The translations under genes were made by a program, and so were the position numbers. 20,256 bases of DNA from Phellopilus nigrolimitatus. Its lineage: Eukaryota; Basidiomycota; Agaricomycetes; Hymenochaetales; Hymenochaetaceae. This document shows positions 9,181 through 18,142 of the stretch, one piece after another (the stretch's first letter is position 1; each line of letters begins with the position of its first letter). The notes under the pieces were generated by a model. That model saw nothing but the letters and a program-made list of their open reading frames with translations, ran no database searches and had not been told where the DNA came from. The stretch covers positions 1-20,256 of the forward strand of contig JAJOHG010000432.1 in NCBI GenBank assembly GCA_021029095.1. The letters run 5' to 3'.

Positions 9181-10562
9181 TCACTCTACAGTCCCGCGCT
9201 CTCCTGTCGGTCCCACGTCTACGACAAGGCAGAAACGACCATACGCGTGCTTAGTCTCTGCCTGGTTCCCGTATGCGATGTATGTGGCCTTGAGGGCATT
9301 GAAGGGCGTCCTCTCGGTCACCCAATATATAGAAAAGTCAGCCTCCTCGTATTCCGAGCCGGACTTGACCAAGCTAGCGTCATACTTGTCCCTGAGGTGC
9401 TCCCAAAGTTTCTCGTCGTCGTGAAGGCTTCGTCCATCGACCTTGGGCTCCTTGCCGACGATCATTTCGTATTGAGCACGGTACTGGCTCTCTCGATAGA
9501 AAAGATTGAGCGAGGCGTTTAAGCCAAGCTCCCTGCAGGCCTTCATGAGGACAGCGTCACTTCCTTTGAGGCAGCTTGCCAGGTACGTCACTGTATCCGC
9601 CTTCTCCGGCTTAAGCTCAATGGGGTACTCATGGCGCAGACCAAAGCCGAGGTATCCGCCTTCTGAGAGGAATGTGTCGTCCTCGAGTAGTGCTTGAAGG
9701 GCCGTTTTCACGGCAGACCCGTTCATCGGGAGCGTCTTAAGGAGCTGCGCATTCGCGAACGCAGCGTCGTCATCGTAATGCAGGTTGTACGTCAGCGTCA
9801 CACGGTAGCTGGACTTGACAGTTGTAACCTCATGCTCGACGTCGCTGAAGAAAGCAATGTAGCCGATGTGTGTCTGAGGGCTACTCGTTTCAGCGAGGGC
9901 TTGAGCGGAGTCGAAGGTCCATTCCTTGTTGTCGTGACGAAGGATGAGGGCGCCGCCTTCGTGCGGTGTCGGGAACACTATGACGAGAGAGCCGAACATG
10001 GTCGTGCTTCGTGGTGTGTCTTTGTGAGCCTTGAAGAATGAGTCTTTTCCTAAAGACAAAATGAACAACGGAAGTAAACAACGATACAAAGCAAGAAACG
10101 TGCCGTAAACATTCAGTTTATAGAGCTCCGCTTTGATTGGTCTTCGCCCATCGTGGCCTTCCAGTAGATCGTAGCGTATGGCGTTCATCAGGCCGGAGCG
10201 CTCGACGTCGATATTTGTCGAAAAGTGTGCGGTATCTAATTTTCCTGCCTTGCGATATGACTCGTCGAGGACGTCTTCTTGATTACGTCCGAAAGTAGCA
10301 GCATCGCAAGTGTCGGCGAGGTGTTTCACGTCTTCATCGGTCGCGTTGCAAAAATCAAGTCGACTGAATGAAAAGCGCGCGTTAGACTTGGTATTCTGAA
10401 AACGAGAAACACGCTTGACACCCACCTCCCTGACTTATCTTTCCCGTAAAACAAAATGAAGTCTTCAACAGGAAGAGGTAATGTCCCAGCGCAGTACGGC
10501 GGTCTGGTATCAATAAGAGCGGTCTTGAGAGCTTTCAGTTGGGCTTCTGAGGGTGCTGACAT
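9181..10562 (-). CDS. 2-oxoglutarate/Fe(II) dioxygenase, fungal prolyl-4-hydroxylase-like, copy 1
   Basis: Exons are 10562-10426, 10363-10104 and 10049-9181, giving 421 residues. The first intron (62 nt) has a CTAAC branch. The second (10103-10050) must use a GC donor, because only TACG|GCACGT joined to TAG|GA gives the uninterrupted NVYG-KDSFFKAH that family members show. The double-stranded beta-helix core is complete: Fe ligands H141 and D143 (HKD) and H205 (VEHEV), with R215 (YRVTLTYNL) placed to bind the 2-oxoglutarate carboxylate; FPTPHEGGALILRH lies between. Such enzymes couple oxidative decarboxylation of 2-oxoglutarate to substrate hydroxylation; the substrate here is unknown. There is no signal peptide. 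The gene is an inverted paralogue of the one at 15098-16479. The second intron is 54 nt with no stop, so retention would insert 18 hydrophobic residues. Confidence 0.88.
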
Positions 10563-11008
10563 TGTCGTAGCTTGTATATTTTCTAGGTAGATCCTACAGA
10601 CAGGAGGATTGTGAGTCTGGAGAAGGACTTAACACCTTCGATATTTAAAGGATGGACGGCTGTTTTCTTCGGGTCCGAGGAAAACCATGAGCCCGCTATG
10701 ATTCATTTCGAGCCGTCGCATAGTTTTCCGAGCACGATGCAGGCCGAATACAGACACACAGTGGCTGCACTGAGAGTCTGAGTCAATCGCTGATCGCGAG
10801 TCACATAGAGCATTTACATAATTTGTATGCGTGTTTAAACTTTAGGGGAGGTTCTTTCGCGTCATTCTCACGGTCAGTTAGACCATATAAGGAGCAAATA
10901 TAAAATATCAGATGTGGATAGGTGGCCACCATTATACAAGGCATTGAGGGATACATAGGACAGCAAAGCATAACGAAGGAAAATAAACATTTAAAACTCG
11001 TGCACCAC
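10563..11008. other. Intergenic region between dioxygenase copy 1 and POB3
   Basis: No gene is seen in these 446 bp. The part near 10640-10650 has a TTTAAATAT motif on the minus strand about 80 bp before the dioxygenase start, a possible TATA element. The right part, AT-richer, is probably the POB3 3' UTR. Confidence 0.45.
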
Positions 11009-13253
11009 TCAGTCCTTCCGTGGTTTCTTTTTCACTGGCCCATCCCCATCGTCCTTTGCCTTTGCCTTCGCTTTTGGCTTGGGTTTGGGTTTCGGCCGTT
11101 CCTCGTCGACATCCATCGCATCATCGGCATCGCTGTCACCATCGTCCTTCGCCTTCTTCTTAGGTGCTGCTTTCTTCTTCGGTTTATCGGCGCCCCCCGC
11201 TGCCGCTTTCTTCTTTTTCTTCTTCACGATCTCTCGGTCGCCGCTCGCGTCAGATGCGGAGGCAGCAGCGTCCCCATCAGAACCTGAGTCGGAAGATGGC
11301 GAGCCTGAGTCGGAAGAAGACGCCTGGAAGTCCTCGTCTGCAAGTAAACAAGGGACCATGAGCATTGGCCACATGATTGTTGAGAAATCGAGTCACTTGC
11401 CTTCCTCGCTTTCTTCGTCGTCATCGCCTCCCGCTCGGGGCTTCGGGAGCTCCTCTCCACTACTGGCCACGCTCTGCATCTCATCGTCATCGTCGAGATC
11501 GAGCGCAGGAGGTGCGAGGTCCTCTGCCATTGTGTTCTTAACGCGCAGCTTCTTGCTTTTAAGGTACGACTCAACACCCTCATGTTCCTCCTTATTGATG
11601 CTCGAGAACGTGTGTTCTGGCCCAGACTTGGTGACAACGATGAGGTCAAAGGTACGCGAGGTCGCCATCGGGCCGCCGACTCTGCGAGAAAAAATGTCAG
11701 CTGTGCACAATCGGCACTATAGAGCGTGTTCTAGGAAGGAAGGCGCACCGTGAGAAGGACACTTGGTGAATGTCCGATAGCTCAATGAGAAGGGGCGCCT
11801 TTGCCACGAAAAATATATACTTCTCAAGGACGAAAAGATCGCCCTGTACAGCTTTCAAGTTAGCTTTGATTCCCGGGTGGCCGGTGCGGCTGGTTATTCC
11901 TTGTAAGCATTAAACAACGGTATATATAGTATAGTATACCTCTGGAAGGTCCCTGAGCCAACAATTTTGTTGTGCGAGAGAGCACGGAAGACACTCGAAA
12001 CGACCTCAAATGTCGTACTCTCGTAATGCTTCTGAAGTTTCTCGAATTTTGAAATTTCTTCCCTGTGAAGTTTATGAGCAATTGTTCTTAGTGGAACTGA
12101 AAAAAATCAACTTACTCATCCATGTTCAGCTCAGCACTAATTTCCTCCTCCCTATCAAACTGCATGACCAAAAATTGGTAGCGCGTTTGCCCTTGACGGA
12201 TGGGATTCACAAGACTCAGCTATAAGCCCGTTAGCACAAAGTCTACCAGTCAGACCCAAATCTTGCGCACAATAAACAAAACATGTTGATCATCTTTCGG
12301 CAGGAGGAAGAGCTTCGAAATGCCATCGTAGTTGATCTTGTAATCATAAGTCTTTCCGCGAAGGCGCAAGAAGTCGGGGAACATGTCCACGTCGTAGCGG
12401 CCACGCGGTGTGAGCACGAGCACCTCCTCGAAGTTGATAATCATGTCGCCTGTGACCTCGCCAAGTTCCGCCTTCTCCTTGATTGCATCGTGGAATGCCT
12501 GTGCAGCACTTGTCTCCTCCACATCCACGTCTGCAGCGTCCTCGCCTGCGTCTGACCCGGTATCCTTCGTGTGCGTTCCCGGGACGTAGAAACGAATCTC
12601 CATGAGTTCGTCCCCAGCACCCTTAGAGGGCCGCGTTGCAGCTGACGAGGCAAACTCGAGTGAGACTTCTGTGCGACCAGCGATGTTCGAATTGGCGACT
12701 TTCTGCAGCGGCAACTCGAAGGAAGTCTTATTAGAGACGAGGAATGCCAGGTCTTGGCCTGAAACAAAGCGTCATTTGGCTAGCGTAGGCTAATTTGTGA
12801 GATGACGTACCCTGGAAGTCCGTTGCGCCCCAGTTCCAGCCTTTATGTGAGATTTCTTTACTCTCGAGGATAACTCCATAGTGTTGTTTCAGCAAGCTCA
12901 TAAGCTTGTCATGGTCCTAAACAGATTCTGATCAATAATATCCATTGTCAACTTTTGGATAACGACACCTACATCTCGCATGAAACCTTCGAAATTTTCG
13001 CGTTTGCCCTTGTCCTTCAAGCCGAGGCGTAGGCGAAAGCTACGCGCAACGCGCATCCACACAGCCCATTTTATGTCGCCCGCGGGCACTGAAACGACCT
13101 CCTTTGTCTCGTTGTTCATCCATGCCATCCCGCTTGCCGCGATTCGGAACTCTAGAGGCTGTCAGCGTTAAACCAATGTGTCATTAGCTGGCGCAACTCA
13201 CTGCCAAGATGCGGGTGCAGTTCATGATAGATGTTGTCGAACTGGGTCGTCAT
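11009..13253 (-). CDS. pob3: FACT histone chaperone subunit Pob3 (SSRP1 homologue)
   Basis: Pob3 pairs with Spt16 in FACT, which displaces and restores H2A-H2B during transcription and replication in the nucleus. Nine exons (13253-13202, 13151-12973, 12916-12811, 12758-12271, 12219-12116, 12062-11940, 11889-11749, 11681-11401, 11337-11009) agree in phase and give 600 residues. Family landmarks in order are [71 protein letters not shown] and [11 protein letters not shown]. Then come [33 protein letters not shown] and [15 protein letters not shown]. Together these cover the N-terminal dimerisation region and the tandem PH-like domains. From about residue 450 the tail is acidic and then Lys-rich ([20 protein letters not shown]). 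No HMG box follows, as in yeasts where Nhp6 supplies it. Intron 8 uses a GC donor (AAG|GCAAGT). The gene is divergent from the SOD. Confidence 0.95.
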
Positions 13254-13503
13254 TGCCCAAAAGTAAAATTCTCGTCGTTTGAACGAATTTCAGCAGGTAT
13301 AACGGTACGCCAGCGACGGCAGTGGTGAACGGTAGAGCGTGGCTGAACGCAAGTTGAGCGCGTCGCGCCCTGTCACTTACATAAAGCGCATGCTTAGTAA
13401 GCCGATAGATTGGTTGTATGGGCGCTATCCACGACGAAGGTGACCATGCGAAACTATACAGAGAATCGCCTACGTTTGTCTTCTGCTCTCATCCCCGACG
13501 TGA
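13254..13503. promoter_or_regulatory. Shared divergent promoter of POB3 and the Cu/Zn SOD
   Basis: The two start codons point away from each other across 250 bp, so both promoters must lie here or overlap. An inverted CCAAT box (ATTGG, 13409-13413) is present; no convincing TATA box is seen. Coordinated control is inferred from distance only. Confidence 0.6.
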
Positions 13504-14525
13504 ATGTCTGTAATGGACACTAGCAAACAAATCCCAAGCCTCACGCACTCGAAGTCCCGCACAACGACGTGCACCGTGATCTCGCTCGTTGCCGTCTTGC
13601 TCGTTCTATGGCGTCTCTTCGTTCACACCGAACCGTCACCCGAGCCAGCCTTCCTCGTCAAGCAGGTGTGCATCGATAGTACACTTTCACTTTAGAGATT
13701 TTGCGAATGGAAGACATGCATAGGCTGTTGTAGTACTCAGCGGCGATTCCGATGTTACCGGCACGGTCTACTTTACTCAGGTTGGGGCGAGCGCGCCTGT
13801 GACTATCTCTGGTGAAATCAAAAATCTCGACCCAAGTGCAAAACGTGGATTCCACATCCAGTTCGTCTTTCTCGTTTATTTCATATTATGCATATTAACT
13901 GAATAATTTCTGATTGAACCTTCCAGTCAGCTCGGCGATGTGACGTCCGGATGCATTTCTGCAGGCCCACACTTCAATCCGCTCGGCAAGACGCACGGCG
14001 CACCGTCCGACTCGAATAGACACATCGGTGATCTCGGGAACATTCAGAGCAACGCATCGGGTATCGCAGCATTCTCGTTCTCGGACAAGCTACTGTCGCT
14101 TAATGGACCATTCAGCATCGTCGGCCGGAGTGTCGTCGTCCATGCCGTAAGTATGACTGACCCTGATTTTTATCGGCTTCAAGCGTCAGACTTAAGACGA
14201 GGAGTGCGTGGGGAGCTGACACATGCGTGAATATGGGTGGAAGTTTTCTTCTTGCTCTACAGCGCTGTGTGTCAATCCTCACCTCTATCTGTCTAGAGTT
14301 TGGTGCTACATCTCAAAATCTTGCAGCCTGAATAGTGGATTTCTGACTTCGAATGATTATAGGGCACAGACGATCTTGGAAAAGGTGGAAATGAAGAAAG
14401 TTTGAAGACAGGAAATGCTGGTGCTCGTTCAGCCTGCGGTTTAATTGGTATGTCAACACGAATTGGTTCGTGAACAATTTTGACACCTATTCTGTTCAAT
14501 TTCAGGGCTCGCTGAGTTGGCTTGA
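13504..14525 (+). CDS. Membrane-anchored Cu/Zn superoxide dismutase
   Basis: Cu/Zn SOD converts superoxide to oxygen and hydrogen peroxide. Five exons (13504-13665, 13724-13860, 13927-14146, 14363-14447, 14506-14525) give 207 residues with consistent phases. All active-site residues are visible: Cu ligands H98, H100, H115 and H172; Zn ligands H115, H123, H132 and D135; the disulfide pair C109/C198; and the anion-guiding R195. Signature segments are [29 protein letters not shown] and [18 protein letters not shown]. Unlike the cytosolic enzyme of about 155 residues, it has about 55 extra N-terminal residues with one hydrophobic segment (about 21-40, [13 protein letters not shown]) preceded by basic residues. 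It is therefore probably a type II membrane protein or a secreted form with the catalytic domain outside the cytosol. An in-frame ATG at 13513 is an alternative start that keeps the anchor. The third intron (216 nt) is unusually long. Confidence 0.93.
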
Positions 14526-14868
14526 GAAACTATTTTCCTCTATTTTCGTCAGTAAAAGGTCAAAAGAAAAGAAAAGATCGGAAAGATTAATCGACGTTAT
14601 GTCTTTCTTAGTGATACTGTTGTGCGTAATTCTGAGTTCCAGCGACTTTTTATACGTGTACATCGTGCGCACGTTTTTATACTGAAGGAATGCAAAATCA
14701 CAGTTGACAGACTGTTTCCATAAAATGAATCGCGGAGTTCAATGTGATACCTGTACGCGCTACATGCACCCTGATATATCTCGAATTCACCGCCCCTCAA
14801 CATCAGGGAGTGCAAATATGAAGCTTCCTAACTGTGATTCTCGACTTCGCTTCTCGCACGTTTCTGAC
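14526..14868. other. 3' flank of the SOD gene, nothing recognised
   Basis: AT-rich sequence after the SOD stop, probably including its 3' UTR. Both strands are closed by frequent stops and no RNA gene or repeat is evident. Confidence 0.5.
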
Positions 14869-15022
14869 TCACCCGGCATCCTGCAAGCCTCGTGCCGGCG
14901 CTTCGGTACGTCGGGCGCATAAAGGCACTCACTTGCAAGAATTTTTCGCACAGAATGACTCTGGGCGACTCCTTCATGAACTTCTTCGGGTCCGCCCTCA
15001 GCTTCCTGAGCAAGTTGTCGGC
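14869..15022 (-). pseudogene. Orphan 3' terminal exons of an otherwise absent gene
   Basis: On the minus strand an acceptor (TTTGTAG) opens a 90-nt exon (15022-14933) reading ADNLLRKLRADPKKFMKESP and continuing in frame to EKFLQ. It is followed by a canonical 52-nt intron (GTGAGT..CTTGCAG, 14932-14881) and a four-codon last exon (D-A-G-stop, 14880-14869). Phase is kept. No start codon or upstream exon can be found: the sequence beyond 15022 runs at once into the promoter and first exon of dioxygenase copy 2. I do not know the family. It may be the stump of a gene truncated when copy 2 arrived. The opposite strand also has a short open frame here (MTLGDSFMNFF), which I consider the less likely reading. 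Confidence 0.4.
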
Positions 15023-15097
15023 CTACAAATAGTGGATGCTACGATGGTACTCTTCAAGTCGAATCCTATCTAATTACTACGACGCGATTGCGACACT

Positions 15098-16479
15098 ATG
15101 TCTGTACCCACTGAAGCCCAGCTGCAAGCTCTCAGGATGGCTATTATCGATTCCAAACCGCCGTACAGCGCCGGAACGTTGCCGCTTCCCGCCGAAGACC
15201 TTCTTTTGTTCTATGGAAAAGACGAGTGGGCGCGGTGGGTGCTATTTTTCACTGGCCGTCCTGTATGATGTTGATGAACCTGCAGGCGACTTGATTTTTC
15301 CAATGTGACTGACAAGAACTTGAAACAACTGTCTGATACGTGCGAGGCTGCTACTTTCGGACGGAACAAAGAAGACGTTCTTGACGAGTCGTATCGTAAG
15401 GCAGGAAAATTGGACACGACGCATTTCATGACGAGGATAGACATCGAGCGTTCTGGCCTGATGAACGCCATACGCTACGATCTACTGGAAGGCCACGATG
15501 GGCGAAGACCAATCAAAGCGGAGCTCTATAAACTGAATGTTTACGGCACGTTTCTCAATCTATACCTTTATTTTCACTCGTTATTCATTCCATTCTAGGA
15601 AAAGACTCATTCTTCAAGGCTCACCAAGACACGCCGCGAAGCACGACCATGTTCGGCTCTCTCGTCATCGTATTTCCGACACCGCACGAAGGCGGCGCCC
15701 TCATCCTTCGTCACGACAACAAGGAATGGACCTTCGACTCCGCTCAAGCCCTCGCTGAAACGAGTAGCCCTCAGACACACATCGGCTACGCTGCATTCTT
15801 CAGCGACGTCGAGCATGAGGTTACAACTGTCAAGTCCGGCTACCGTGTTACGCTGACGTACAACCTGCATTACGACGACGACGCTGCGTTCGCGAATGCA
15901 CAGCTTCTTAAGACGCTCCCGATGAACGGGTCTGCCGTGAAGACAGCCCTGCAAGCACTGTTCGAGGACGACACATTCCTCACGGAAGGCGGCTGCCTTG
16001 GCTTTGGTCTGCGCCATGAGTACCCCGTCGAGCTCAAGCCAGAGAATGCGGACACACTGAGGTACCTAGCAAGCTGCCTCAAAGGCAGTGATGCTGTCCT
16101 CATGAAGGCATGTCGGGAGCTCGGTCTTGTCGCAGCACTCAAGTTAACTTACGCATCGGATGGATACCACACCAACTACGAGGTCATTATCGACAGGGAG
16201 CCGGACATCGATGGTCAATTTTTAGGCGAAGATGACTATCCGCTCCATCATTACCTACAGGGCTACTACCGCGCAAGTCTGATCAAGGTTGATCCAGAGG
16301 ACGAGTACTCTGAGCTCGCCTTCCCTGTTCACTGGGTCACTGAGAGGACAGATCATAATGCGCTCAAGTCTACATTTGCTGCATATGGGAATCAGCCGCA
16401 GAGCGGTCATGCTTATGGTCGGTTTTGTCTCGTCGTGAATATGGGACCTGTGGGCAAGCGCGAAACGTTATCATTGTAA
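15098..16479 (+). CDS. 2-oxoglutarate/Fe(II) dioxygenase, fungal prolyl-4-hydroxylase-like, copy 2
   Basis: Exons are 15098-15234, 15286-15545 and 15599-16479, giving 425 residues. Exons 1 and 2 have exactly the lengths (137 and 260 nt) and phases of the inverted copy at 9181-10562. Fe ligands are H141 and D143 (HQD) plus the distal His in VEHEV, with Arg in GYRVTLTYNL for 2-oxoglutarate. The central half is almost identical to copy 1, while the first exon and the last 110 residues differ strongly. The second intron (53 nt) again needs a GC donor (TACG|GCACGT); reading through it meets a TAG, so splicing is obligatory here. Substrate and pathway are unknown. A tandem TATT repeat begins just after the stop. 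Confidence 0.88.
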
Positions 16480-16980
16480 CTATTTATTTATTTATTTATT
16501 TACATATATGCCATGTTTCTTCGATAACCATCAGTTCACGAAATACAGTAACATTTGAAATAATATAGTCGGCGTATCCCATCACGATCCGGGCGTGTGT
16601 ATGTAGGGAGTTACTGTGTCGGCTGTACGTGCACATTTTAATCGGCTCCTGAAAATATATCATGAAGTCAAAAGGTCTGTTCCACTGGAGTGTGTACGGT
16701 CTGAACGTCTAAAAAAACCAGAACCGAGAAAATAAGATATAATACGATCGTATCATTTCGAGTCTACATATGCATCTTTGCGTTAATTCTGTCCGTTCCC
16801 ATGCGACACACTCCCGAATACACGCATACAAACAGTTTGTGGATTATCATCATGATACATAGGCTCAACAACGACAACAATGTGAGATCTGGAATAGAGC
16901 GGGGCGGCGCGGCGGAGCCGGAAGAAAAGAAATTAGAGGATATGACGTCGGAAAATCCTCGTGAGCGCATATGAGCGCGT
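16480..16980. other. Convergent 3' intergenic region, dioxygenase copy 2 and cofilin
   Basis: No gene is supported in these 501 bp. The region starts with a TATT repeat and is AT-rich to about 16870, in keeping with two facing 3' UTRs. AATAAA-like signals occur within the TATT repeat on the minus strand. Confidence 0.5.
16481..16502. repeat. (TATT)5 tetranucleotide repeat
   Basis: Five tandem TATT units stand directly behind the stop codon of dioxygenase copy 2, in its 3' UTR. Confidence 0.85.
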
Positions 16981-17865
16981 TCAGCGTAGCTTGTTGCACT
17001 TCTCGAAAACTAAAGGTAGAACAATGTAAGATTTGGGATCGCATGCAGATAAAGAAATGCAAGAAAGGAAGGAATCCAGACGGCAAAGAGCAAATTGCGG
17101 GGAGGTAGAATGAAAGGCAGGACATTAAGGAAACAGAAGAACGAAAGAAGCCGAACACGTACCAGTATCATAGGACGCTTCACTTTCATCGGTGGCTTGC
17201 ACGTCTACGTGGATGCCGACGAGGCCACGGCGAAGCGCGTCTTTCGACGACGAGTATATCATCTTCTGTCTGACAGGCGATTCGTCCGGCGCCCTGTCCG
17301 CGAGATCAAGGGCATCGATCAGCATCCGTGAATAATCATTGTGCGCCTACATGACTCGCTTCCCCAGTCTAAATCCACGACGCGCAAAGGATCACGACAA
17401 AGAGACGTATGCACTCACCAGTTAACGAAGACGATGCGGTTGCGTTTTCCTGAACCGTCCTCTTTCTCGTGCTCGAAGTCGAAAACGCCGTAGCGCGGCT
17501 CCTTCAAGGGCAGCTTCTTTGTGAATTCATCGTAGAGTTCCTCGTTGCTCTTGCCGGCCGCCTCGCTCTGACTTGCTTCGACGATAATCTCCTTGAAGTC
17601 CTTGGAGAGCGCGTATACGATATACTTGTGTTTGTGTTCAAGCTTGAGTTCGTTGAAGATGTTCACGCATTTGTCGCCTGCTTGCACACCGGAGGCCTAC
17701 ATTGCGTCGCCACCATGTTGAGGGCGGCAGAGGGCGAGACAGCGCACATCGCGCACATCGTGATCAGCGCGAGCGATAGTGCATATAGCGAGATTGGTAT
17801 GTGGCGAGCGTTGAAGGGCGGAGTGAGCGCAATATAAACTGAGTGATGGAGAATACACGCACCAT
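16981..17865 (-). CDS. cof1: Cofilin (ADF/cofilin family actin-severing protein)
   Basis: Cofilin binds ADP-actin, severs filaments and speeds monomer turnover in cortical patches and rings. Four exons (17865-17863, 17696-17419, 17293-17163, 17009-16981) give 146 residues, the usual length. Exon 1 is just the ATG, followed by GTGCGT; exon 2 opens with ASGVQAGD, the family's conserved N-terminus with a Ser at position 3. The single ADF-H domain fills the chain: [47 protein letters not shown], and the long actin-binding helix motif [18 protein letters not shown] (104-121). All phases agree, although three introns are long for this window (166, 125 and 153 nt). It lies just downstream of, and on the same strand as, alpha-actinin sequence, another actin-binding protein. 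Confidence 0.95.
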
Positions 17866-18142
17866 ATTGTGAGGTTATTCAAAGGATAGAATAAATGGAA
17901 CGACGACGGCGATGAACAGAGTTGGAGGGCAAGTTGAGAGCTTGAACGTAGTTGGGAATTGACCAAGAACCACGGCGATAGCCGCCTTTGTACCATCACT
18001 GCCGCCTGCGCCGCTTTCACTACCGCGACATCGATAACACAGGATTGCATTACACGAATCATTCCATTTTCTTATTTTATTTTTTACATGCTAAGTAAGT
18101 TAGATAAATAGGAGAAAAAGCGTCCGATATAAAAACAGAGAT
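17866..18142. promoter_or_regulatory. Cofilin upstream region and alpha-actinin 3' flank
   Basis: This holds the cofilin 5' leader and promoter and the alpha-actinin 3' end (277 bp). The sequence just before the cofilin ATG is CCTCACAAT, a reasonable initiation context. No clear TATA box is present. Confidence 0.45.

Noticed and set aside
9694..10041. Plus-strand open frame of 115 codons, with a near-identical minus-strand one at 15607-16017
   Set aside because: These are antisense shadows of the same dioxygenase exon; their similarity only reflects the duplication.
11079..11753. Plus-strand open frame of 224 codons, Ser/Phe-rich
   Set aside because: It is antisense to the acidic and Lys-rich tail of Pob3.
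14834..15073. Plus-strand reading of the orphan segment (MTLGDSFMNFF) with a GTACGT..CACAG intron
   Set aside because: The minus-strand reading has a better donor and acceptor, phase continuity and a charged helical composition. The plus reading lacks a credible upstream exon.
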